Of a DNA stretch of 17,236 nucleotides, positions 1 to 6,170 are shown one piece after another. Every line of letters starts with the position of its first letter. Within the stretch, counting starts at the first letter, position 1. Both the position numbers and the translations under genes were made by a program. The notes under the pieces were generated by a model. The model searched no databases. It saw only the letters and a program-made list of their open reading frames with translations, and had not been told where the DNA came from. The DNA is from CAZXVU01 sp964644465 (GTDB taxonomy: Bacteria; Chlamydiota; Chlamydiia; Chlamydiales; SM23-39): assembly GCA_964644465.1 (NCBI GenBank), contig CAZXVU010000037.1:1-17236 (forward strand). The letters are read 5' to 3'.

Positions 1-3
1 GAA

Positions 4-34
4 AGCCCCCAAGATTATAGAGACCTTGAGGGCT
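4..34 (-). terminator. Probable intrinsic terminator of the 180-residue protein gene
   Basis: Positions 4-13 (AGCCCCCAAG) and 25-34 (CTTGAGGGCT) form an inverted repeat matching at 9 of 10 positions around an 11-nt loop. It lies about 22 bases beyond the minus-strand stop codon at 56-58. Read on the minus strand, the stem is followed by CTTTC at the window edge, so the full T tract cannot be judged. Only the hairpin and its position are seen; termination is inferred. Confidence 0.5.
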
Positions 35-55
35 ACAAAAGGAGGAAACTAAAAT

Positions 56-598
56 TTATTGTAACAATTGAGCCAATTGAGCTGGGTCAGTCGCCATCAG
101 CATTTGGTGAGCTTGGACAGCTTCTACGTAGCCATTCCACTGCTCTTGCTCTACTTTATTGTGGCGGATCGATTGGATGAGCTCTCTTTTGCATGTAGCT
201 AGAGATTTTTTTGGGCTCAAAATTGTAATGATTTCTTTGTCACCAGCGAGGCGGGCAATGTTCAGCATGCGCTCTAACTGATTGCGGGTGAAGTTCATAT
301 GGTCGCGGCGTTTGCGGGATCCGCGAGCTGCGCGCTGCTTTGGAGCAATGATGATCGGCTTGTCGGTGTTGGTCACGAATCTTTCGATGATTCCAGACAG
401 CTCGGATGGTTGTTTGTATTTCATTTTTCTCAAAGTAAAATGATGCATATAGCCCCCTGATTTCATTGGGAGATACTTGCAGAGTTCATTTTCTTTTCTG
501 CCGCCGATTTTCTTTATCGCTCTGGCAATCACATCTTCGATATCTTTGCCTTTTAAAGATTTTGTTTCAGCTAGGTCTTCTTTGTGTGCCGCGCTCAT
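56..598 (-). CDS. Unrecognised small basic protein, 180 residues
   Basis: I do not recognise this protein. It begins at an ATG (596-598) with AGGACGG about 6 bases upstream and ends in TAA. It has no signal peptide or membrane segment, so it is probably cytoplasmic. The middle is strongly basic (residues 87-98, rich in Lys and Arg), and the flanks are rich in predicted helix. Residues 102-145 (NFTRNQLERMLNIARLAGDK and onward) look like an ordered helical domain with regular heptad-like hydrophobics. The sequence is complex and not repetitive, typical of a conserved protein. The basic patch would suit nucleic-acid binding, but no helix-turn-helix or known motif is clear. It is divergent from the ytg operon and shares a 258-bp upstream region that holds two palindromes. 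A DNA- or RNA-binding role is only a guess. Confidence 0.75.
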   Translation of the reverse strand: MSAAHKEDLAETKSLKGKDIEDVIARAIKKIGGRKENELCKYLPMKSGGYMHHFTLRKMKYKQPSELSGIIERFVTNTDKPIIIAPKQRAARGSRKRRDHMNFTRNQLERMLNIARLAGDKEIITILSPKKSLATCKRELIQSIRHNKVEQEQWNGYVEAVQAHQMLMATDPAQLAQLLQ

Positions 599-630
599 GT
601 TACCGTCCTAATCAATTTATTTTTTCATTT

Positions 631-647
631 CGAAGGTTAAACCTTCG
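631..647. promoter_or_regulatory. Perfect 17-bp palindrome in the divergent intergenic region
   Basis: CGAAGGTTAAACCTTCG has perfect 8-bp arms around a single central base. It lies 32 bp upstream of the minus-strand start at 598 and about 210 bp from the ytgA start. It is not followed by a T tract on either strand and no gene ends here, so it is unlikely to be a terminator. Size and symmetry suit an operator for a dimeric regulator. The AGGTT/AACCT half-sites loosely resemble DtxR-family half-sites, but that resemblance is weak. Confidence 0.4.
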
Positions 648-742
648 GATTCTTGTTAAAACTCTTGTTGAATAAGCAGAACAGTTGATTTATCCCATCT
701 TGGGTTTTATTTGCAATCTGCTTTTTTTCGTACTCTGGTAAA

Positions 743-770
743 TTCTCAAATTAATTGGGGATTATATAAC
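743..770 (+). promoter_or_regulatory. Candidate promoter of the ytg operon
   Basis: TTCTCA (743-748) and TATAAC (765-770) are separated by 16 bp. The -10 hexamer matches the sigma-70/sigma-66 consensus at 5 of 6 positions and the -35 at 4 of 6. A start near 777 would give a leader of about 80 nt to ytgA. The predicted transcript would begin immediately before the palindrome at 780-793, the usual relation of promoter to repressor site. The region is AT-rich, so chance matches are likely. Confidence 0.35.
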
Positions 771-779
771 CTATCTTCT

Positions 780-793
780 TTTCTTGCAAGAAA
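780..793. promoter_or_regulatory. Perfect 14-bp palindrome, candidate YtgR operator
   Basis: TTTCTTGCAAGAAA is fully self-complementary and lies 63 bp before the ytgA start, just past the candidate promoter. The operon it precedes encodes a DtxR/MntR-family repressor domain, and members of that family bind short palindromes at the promoters of metal-uptake genes they control. The palindrome is seen; the binding protein is inferred from context. Confidence 0.45.
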
Positions 794-856
794 GTGATTT
801 TTCTTTGTTTCTTTTTGCAACATTCTATTGTATCCTGCTTCTAGGGATATTGAGTT

Positions 857-1813
857 ATGTACCAATTCAAGAATGTTTTTTTGGTTCTTCTTCTGTCAGT
901 TTTATTTTTAGCTTGCGCTCCTTCTAATTCAATAAATCGTTTGGGAGATTGGATGAAGGAGAGTGGGAAAAATAAAATTCTTTCTACTACGTCTCAAATT
1001 GGAGATATAGTTTCAGAGATTGGAGGGGAGAGAATTGATGGATGGGTTTTGATCCAGGGAGATCTGGATCCGCATAGCTATGAACTTGTAAAAGGGGATA
1101 GCGAAAAATTTCAGCGGGCGGATGCGATCTTCTATAATGGTCTAGGTTTAGAACATGGAGCGGGACTCTTTGCCCTATTGCATGAGAGCCCCAAAGCAGT
1201 GGCAGTAGGAGAGAAAATCGGGGCTGACCATCCAGAATTAATTTTAAAGAAGGGCTCATCGATCGACCCCCATATTTGGATGGACGTCTCCCTTTGGTCG
1301 AAAGCGATCGATCCGATTGTCGCTCAATTAAGCGAGATCGATCCTGAAGGGGCCTCCTATTATCAAAAGAGGGGAGCCGAGCTCGCTCAAAAGATGGATG
1401 CCGTTCATGAAAAGATGAGCCAGCGATTGAAGGGAGTTCCATCTAATAAAAGATATTTAGTAACAAGCCACGATGCCTTCCATTACTTCACGCGCAGCTA
1501 TCTCGCCGACCCAGAAGAAGTAGAGTGGAATAAGAGGTTTGCGGCGCCGGAAGGTTTGGCCCCCGATGGACAGCTCAATCCGCTCGATATTCAAAAAATT
1601 CTCGATTTTTTAAAGCTGAATCGAATTTCAGTTCTTTTTCCAGAATCCAATGTAAGCCGCGATTCCATTAAGAAAATTGCTTCAGCCGGAAAGGAATTAG
1701 GGCTTGAAATCCGCATTTGTTCGGAAGCTCTTCATGGAGATTCAATGGGCGGGCTCCCTTACTTGGAAATGATGGAGCATAATGCTGATGTAATAGCGAG
1801 ATACTTAGAATGA
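857..1813 (+). CDS. ytgA: YtgA, metal-binding lipoprotein of the iron/manganese/zinc ABC transporter
   Basis: This is a solute-binding protein of the cluster A-I (TroA/ZnuA/PsaA) family. It captures a transition metal outside the inner membrane and delivers it to the YtgC/YtgD permeases. The 318 residues open with a lipoprotein signal ending in the lipobox LFLAC with Cys20, so the mature protein should be lipid-anchored. The expected ligands are visible: His73 (DPHSYE), His139 (DPHIWMD), His205 (SHDAFHY) and Asp295 near the C terminus, with Glu263 (FPESNV) in the family motif. Length is normal for the family. The start is supported by AGGGA about 9 bases upstream. The last four bases overlap the ytgB start (ATGA), so the genes are translationally coupled. 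Which metal is carried cannot be read from sequence; iron is the usual assignment in Chlamydia. Confidence 0.93.
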   Translation: MYQFKNVFLVLLLSVLFLACAPSNSINRLGDWMKESGKNKILSTTSQIGDIVSEIGGERIDGWVLIQGDLDPHSYELVKGDSEKFQRADAIFYNGLGLEHGAGLFALLHESPKAVAVGEKIGADHPELILKKGSSIDPHIWMDVSLWSKAIDPIVAQLSEIDPEGASYYQKRGAELAQKMDAVHEKMSQRLKGVPSNKRYLVTSHDAFHYFTRSYLADPEEVEWNKRFAAPEGLAPDGQLNPLDIQKILDFLKLNRISVLFPESNVSRDSIKKIASAGKELGLEIRICSEALHGDSMGGLPYLEMMEHNADVIARYLE

Positions 1814-2577
1814 CCTATTCTTTTGAGACCGACTCTCTAAATGTTAATTACGGAAAGACGCCGATTCTTTGGGATGCGACATTTCAAGTTCCTCAAGGTG
1901 TGCTGGCCGGAATCATCGGTCCCAACGGAGCCGGGAAAAGCACGCTTTTGAAAGCAGCTTTAGGGCTTGTGAAGCCTCTTTCAGGAAAAATCTCCCTTTT
2001 AGGACAGCCTGCCTGCAATGCGCGCAAGAGAGTCGCTTACGTGCCTCAGCGCGAATCGATCGACTGGGATTTCCCCATTACGGCTTTGGAAGTAGTTTTA
2101 ATGGGTCGCTACGGCCGCTTAGGACTCTTCGGAAGACCGCGCCGCGCAGATAGAGAAGCGGCCGCTGCTGCTTTGGAACTTGTCGGCATGAGCGCTTACG
2201 CAAGCCGGCAGATCAGCCAACTATCCGGAGGCCAGCAGCAAAGACTTTTCATCGCGCGCGCCCTCGTTCAAAATGCAGACATCTTTTTCTTAGACGAGCC
2301 ATTTGCAGGGGTCGATCTGACCACAGAAAAAGCAATTATGGGTCTTTTAAGGCGGCAGAAAGAGGCGGGCAAAACAATTTTCATCGTGCACCACGATTTA
2401 CCTACTGTCGAAGAATATTTCGATTGGGCGATCCTCTTAAATACGCGCATTTTAGCGTGCGGGCCCGTAAAAGAGATTTTCACCCGCGAAAATTTGGCGA
2501 GAACATTTGGAAAGAGCCAATTGCTCTTTGATGAAGCGGCTGCTCTTTCCGCCAAAAGCCTCAGCGGCATATTATGA
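1810..2577 (+). CDS. ytgB: YtgB, ATPase of the metal ABC transporter
   Basis: This is the nucleotide-binding subunit that powers metal import at the cytoplasmic face of the inner membrane. The 255 residues carry a full set of ABC motifs: Walker A GPNGAGKST (37-45), Q-loop Gln80, signature LSGGQ (138-142), Walker B IFFLDEP (158-164) and the switch His195 in VHHD. VLMGRYGRLGLF (96-107) is typical of the manganese/zinc/iron ATPase subfamily. The start overlaps the ytgA stop by 4 bases and the stop overlaps ytgC by 4 bases, with only weak ribosome sites, so expression probably depends on coupling. No defect is seen. Confidence 0.95.
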   Translation: MTYSFETDSLNVNYGKTPILWDATFQVPQGVLAGIIGPNGAGKSTLLKAALGLVKPLSGKISLLGQPACNARKRVAYVPQRESIDWDFPITALEVVLMGRYGRLGLFGRPRRADREAAAAALELVGMSAYASRQISQLSGGQQQRLFIARALVQNADIFFLDEPFAGVDLTTEKAIMGLLRRQKEAGKTIFIVHHDLPTVEEYFDWAILLNTRILACGPVKEIFTRENLARTFGKSQLLFDEAAALSAKSLSGIL

Positions 2578-3899
2578 GCTTCGATTTTTGGGATTTCTTC
2601 ATAAATCCGGTTTTACGGGCGCCTACATGGGGCTGCATCTTGATGTGCCTCGCTTCTTCTCTGATGGGCGTCCTCATTTTCTTGCGCAAACGATCTTTGC
2701 TGGGAGAAACGCTTTCCCATGCGACCTATCCGGGAGTCTGCATCGGCGTCTCTCTGTTCGCGATTCTATTTCCGCAGAATGAGGAATGGATTTTTCTCGC
2801 TGTTTTAGGAGGCGCTTTTGTCTCTTCTCTTTTAGGGCTCAAAGCGATCGAATGGCTGGAGCGGAGAGGGAAAGTGCGCACAGACGCAGCTTTATGTTTT
2901 GTCCTCGCTGTCTTTTTTGGGATCGGGATTGTCGCTGCCAGCGCGATGCAGTCCAGCCTTCCCACTTGGCATAAACAGGTGCAGATGCTCCTCTTCGGCC
3001 AGGCCGCGACCATGACAGATATCCATATAGTGATCTATGGCGCTCTTGCGTTTCTTGTTTCTTTATTTCTTTGCGCGACATTCCCTTCTTTGCAAGCGTC
3101 TTTGTTCGATCGCGATTATGCGATGAGCGCCGGTATTCGAGTTACATTTTTGGAGCGGATCTTGTTTTGGCTGCTCCTTTTATCCTTAATTGTAGGCATT
3201 CGGAGCGTAGGGGTCGTCTTGATGTCGGGGATGGTGATCGCCCCTGCCATTGCTGCGAGGCAGTTCAGCGATCGGCTCCAAACCGTCTTTGGCCTCGCCG
3301 CATTATTTGGGGCGCTTAGCGGTTTTCTGGGAAACTATTTCTCGATCATTGGTTCGGTGGCTCTTTCAAAAGGGGGCCAGACGCTGACTTTGCCGACGGG
3401 ACCGATGATCGTTCTTGTGGGAACAGCATTTGCCCTATTATCTTTGGGATTTGCTCCGAAACGGGGGCTCGTTTTCCGCGTAGGCCGGGTTTTCGCTTTC
3501 CGCTTCCGCTGTCTTCAGGAAAATATCCTGAAAGGAATTTGGAAGAAAGGAACGCTCTCTTTCGAGCAGTTGAAAGAAGCGCATCAGATCTCTCGATTTT
3601 CTTTGCATTTAGTTCTTTGGAAATTGATCCGGGAAGGGTGGGCAGTGCAGACTGGCCAAATCGTTCAATTGACCGAAGATGGGCGGCAAAAAGCAGCGTC
3701 GATCGTACGACTCCACCGTCTTTGGGAAGTCTATTTGACCGAAGAGTTAGGGCTGCACGTAGAAAAAGTGCACCGCACCGCTGAAGAAATGGAACACATT
3801 TTAACTCCCGAAATCGAAGAAAAATTGACGCGGCTCCTCTCCGATCCGAAACAAGATCCCCATCAGCAGCCAATTCCTGAAAGACCGAGGGCTTTATGA
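2574..3899 (+). CDS. ytgC: YtgCR, metal permease fused to a DtxR/MntR-type repressor
   Basis: Residues 1-298 form an ABC-3 family permease with about eight hydrophobic segments and the family motif LLGETLSHATYPGV (42-55). Residues from about 312 to 441 form a second unit resembling an iron-dependent repressor: a winged helix (about 315-370), then a metal-binding and dimerisation region. Aligned by eye to DtxR/MntR, the ligand positions are kept: His381, Glu385, His400, Glu404, Glu407 and His408, followed by the family-like DPHQQPIP (428-435). This matches the chlamydial YtgCR fusion, from which the repressor YtgR is released by proteolysis in Chlamydia trachomatis. A basic stretch (about 296-312, KRGLVFRVGRVFAFRFR) is a plausible hinge. 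There is no run of consecutive Trp codons, unlike the WWW motif reported for the C. trachomatis protein. It overlaps ytgB and ytgD by 4 bases each. Confidence 0.93.
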   Translation: MSFDFWDFFINPVLRAPTWGCILMCLASSLMGVLIFLRKRSLLGETLSHATYPGVCIGVSLFAILFPQNEEWIFLAVLGGAFVSSLLGLKAIEWLERRGKVRTDAALCFVLAVFFGIGIVAASAMQSSLPTWHKQVQMLLFGQAATMTDIHIVIYGALAFLVSLFLCATFPSLQASLFDRDYAMSAGIRVTFLERILFWLLLLSLIVGIRSVGVVLMSGMVIAPAIAARQFSDRLQTVFGLAALFGALSGFLGNYFSIIGSVALSKGGQTLTLPTGPMIVLVGTAFALLSLGFAPKRGLVFRVGRVFAFRFRCLQENILKGIWKKGTLSFEQLKEAHQISRFSLHLVLWKLIREGWAVQTGQIVQLTEDGRQKAASIVRLHRLWEVYLTEELGLHVEKVHRTAEEMEHILTPEIEEKLTRLLSDPKQDPHQQPIPERPRAL

Positions 3900-4861
3900 T
3901 GAACCCTTATTGGGGAAATTCCTTTTTTGGTTTTTTTGTGACCTTCATCTCGCGGATTTTTCAGGGAAATTTTTTTGCATCCGATGAAATCCAGATCGCA
4001 GTATTGAGTTTTGTCGCGATCTCATGCGGATTGATTGGACCTTTTTTGGTTTTGAAGCGGATGGCGATGTTTGCCAATTCACTCTCCCACACGATTTTGT
4101 TAGGGATCGCTCTCGCGTATCTATTCGCCTCTTCGTTTTGGGGCGGAGGAATGTTTGACTTGCCGACTCTTTTGATCGGGGCGTTCATAGCCGCGTTGAT
4201 CACTGCGTTTTTTACGGAGGGGCTCGTCCGCTTCTTCCGTCTACAGGAAGATGCGAGCGTGGGCCTTGTTTTTACGGCGCTATTTGCTCTCGGGATCACT
4301 GTTGTGACGCTCTTCACGCGCGATATTCACATCAGCACTGAGGCAGTAATGGGAAATGTGGACCTGCTCCAAATGGGAGATCTAAAAATTTCTTCGTTTC
4401 TTGCCGCCTTCAACTTCATTGCCATCTTTCTTTTTTACCGCCAGTTTCAGTTGGCCAGTTTTGACAGGAGCCTTGCGCAAACTCTAGGCTGCCGCAGCGG
4501 GATGTTTCATTTTCTCCTTCTTTTTTTGGCGGCCGCTACGTGCGTTGGGGCATTCCGCGCCGTGGGAGTCCTCCTTGTTTTAGCCTTTTTAGTGGGGCCT
4601 TATCTAACGGTCCGTCTTTTCTGCCACCGGCTGCCCTGGCTTCTCTTCTGGAGCTCCGCAATGGGTGTTTTCGCTTCCTTTATAGGTGTCGCTTTGGCGC
4701 GCCATTTGCTGAGCGTCTATGGCCTTGCCCTTTCTACGGGCGGCCTCGTCGTCACATGCATCGGATTTTTCTATGTGCTTGCTGTTTTCTTTAAATGGGC
4801 CATTTGCGCTAAGCTTTCTATTTTTAGGAAAACACCATGCGAAAAAGAATTGCCGTATTAG
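3896..4861 (+). CDS. ytgD: YtgD, second permease of the metal ABC transporter
   Basis: This is a second ABC-3 family membrane subunit, pairing with the YtgC half to form the channel. The 321 residues contain about eight hydrophobic segments, the conserved NSLSHTILLGIAL motif (61-73) and the FDRSLAQTLG motif (189-198) found in the cytoplasmic coupling region of this family. The start is ambiguous between two adjacent ATG codons (3896 and 3899). The first overlaps the ytgC stop and gives MMNP; both give essentially the same protein. The last 25 bases overlap the start of dxr in another frame, so the C-terminal tail of about 8 residues is constrained by dxr and its ribosome site. Unlike YtgC it has no regulatory domain. 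Confidence 0.93.
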   Translation: MMNPYWGNSFFGFFVTFISRIFQGNFFASDEIQIAVLSFVAISCGLIGPFLVLKRMAMFANSLSHTILLGIALAYLFASSFWGGGMFDLPTLLIGAFIAALITAFFTEGLVRFFRLQEDASVGLVFTALFALGITVVTLFTRDIHISTEAVMGNVDLLQMGDLKISSFLAAFNFIAIFLFYRQFQLASFDRSLAQTLGCRSGMFHFLLLFLAAATCVGAFRAVGVLLVLAFLVGPYLTVRLFCHRLPWLLFWSSAMGVFASFIGVALARHLLSVYGLALSTGGLVVTCIGFFYVLAVFFKWAICAKLSIFRKTPCEKELPY

Positions 4862-5976
4862 GAAGCACCGGATCTATTGGGACAAGCACTCTCCGAATAG
4901 CGAGGCATCTCAAGGAAGATTTGGAAATCGTTGCGATCGCCGCGAAATCCAATATTGAATTGTTAGAAGCGCAAGCGAAGGAATTTTCTCCTAAACTGAT
5001 CGCCGTCTATGATCCTGATAAGGCAAGGATTCTCCAAAAGAAGATTCCCCACATCCCCGTTCTTGCAGGGATGGATGGACTCAAAGCTGTCGCCTCTTTT
5101 TCCGGCGCCGATTACGCCATGCTTGCAATGACGGGAAGCGCAGGCCTTTTGCCCGCAATCGCTGCGATCGAGTCGCGCAAACAAATCGGACTGGCTAATA
5201 AGGAAGTTTTGGTTTGCGCAGGCGAGCTTTTCAGCGGCTTAATCCGGAAAAATAAGGTGGATCTAGTTCCTGTCGACAGCGAACATTGCGCGTTATTCCA
5301 ATGTCTCAGGGGAGAAAAAACCAGCGCCGTCCGACGCCTCATTTTGACCGCATCCGGGGGACCTTTCCGGGAAAAAAGCAATGCAGAATTAGAAAAAGTC
5401 ACTGTCGAAGACGCATTGGCCCACCCCAACTATCGGATGGGGCTAAAAGTGACCATCGATTCCTCTACCTTATTCAATAAGGGGTTGGAGATGATCGAGG
5501 CCCGCTGGCTTTATGATATAGATCCAAGCCGCATCGAAGCCGTGATCCACCCGCAGCAGCAGATCCATTCTTGCGTCGAGTTTGTCGATGGAAGCATTCT
5601 CGCCCAAATGTCCGAACCTGACATGCTTTTGCCCATCCAGTATGCCCTCACCTATCCAGAACGAAAGCAGGGACTGCTCCCTCCCTATGATTTTATGAAA
5701 AATGGGACCCTCACTTTTTTCCCTCCTGACAAAGAAAAATTTCGGTGTCTCCAATTGGCCGTCGATTCAATGAGAGCGGGAAAAAGCTATAGCTGCTATC
5801 TCAATGCGGCAAATGAGGTGCTGGTCGACCGATTTCTCAAGCGGGAAATCTCCTGGACCTCTATCGGGATTAAGCTGGAAAAATTAATATCTTCACACCG
5901 GGCGGAGAATCTGCTAACCTTAGAGGCAATTCTATCTGTAGACCAGAGCGCGCGCGAAGAAGCCCGTTCCGCATAA
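4837..5976 (+). CDS. dxr: 1-deoxy-D-xylulose 5-phosphate reductoisomerase
   Basis: Dxr (IspC) converts 1-deoxy-D-xylulose 5-phosphate to 2-C-methyl-D-erythritol 4-phosphate with NADPH. This is the committed step of the methylerythritol phosphate route to isoprenoids such as undecaprenyl phosphate and quinone tails. The 379 residues show the NADPH-binding GSTGSIG (9-15), LANKE (119-123), catalytic metal ligands Asp147, Glu149 (VDSEH) and Glu218 (NKGLEMIEA), the substrate loop TASGGPF (171-177) and HPNYRMG (196-202). Length is slightly short of the E. coli enzyme. AGGA about 8 bases before the ATG supports the start. It begins inside the last 25 bases of ytgD, so it belongs to the metal operon. 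The ytgD-dxr adjacency is also found in Chlamydia. Confidence 0.96.
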   Translation: MRKRIAVLGSTGSIGTSTLRIARHLKEDLEIVAIAAKSNIELLEAQAKEFSPKLIAVYDPDKARILQKKIPHIPVLAGMDGLKAVASFSGADYAMLAMTGSAGLLPAIAAIESRKQIGLANKEVLVCAGELFSGLIRKNKVDLVPVDSEHCALFQCLRGEKTSAVRRLILTASGGPFREKSNAELEKVTVEDALAHPNYRMGLKVTIDSSTLFNKGLEMIEARWLYDIDPSRIEAVIHPQQQIHSCVEFVDGSILAQMSEPDMLLPIQYALTYPERKQGLLPPYDFMKNGTLTFFPPDKEKFRCLQLAVDSMRAGKSYSCYLNAANEVLVDRFLKREISWTSIGIKLEKLISSHRAENLLTLEAILSVDQSAREEARSA

Positions 5977-5993
5977 AAAGAAAATTGAGTGTT

Positions 5994-6170
5994 ATGAGAC
6001 TAACCCACTCTTTAAATTTTTCTGTTTTTGATCTTTTCGGCATCTTTCAAATGCCACTTTTCGGCCATGTGCGATCACATTGTCCTCAAAATGGAAACTC
6101 TATTGGGCATTTGAAATCTGCTCAAAAATCTCTAAAAACATTTAAAACCCTCATAGTGGGATAGTCTCAT
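5994..6170. repeat. 177-bp imperfect palindrome (MITE-like) over the rseP start
   Basis: The ends ATGAGACTAACCCACT (5994-6009) and AGTGGGATAGTCTCAT (6155-6170) are inverted repeats matching at 15 of 16 positions. A second, nearly concentric pair is perfect over 11 bp: TTTCAAATGCC (6045-6055) and GGCATTTGAAA (6106-6116). The sequence between also shows looser symmetry. It fills almost the whole gap between dxr and rseP, contains no gene, and its right end covers the AT of the rseP ATG (6169-6171). No clear target duplication is visible. It could be a miniature transposable element, a degenerate insertion-sequence remnant, or a large regulatory hairpin that hides the rseP ribosome site. Confidence 0.65.

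Noticed and set aside
39..46. Strong AAGGAGG-like ribosome site on the plus strand near the left edge
   Set aside because: No ATG, GTG or TTG with a lasting open frame follows at a usable distance, and the region is the 3' flank of the minus-strand gene.
466..675. Plus-strand frame of 69 residues across the start of the unknown gene
   Set aside because: It is mostly antisense to the 180-residue protein, then crosses the palindrome region, and has no ribosome site.
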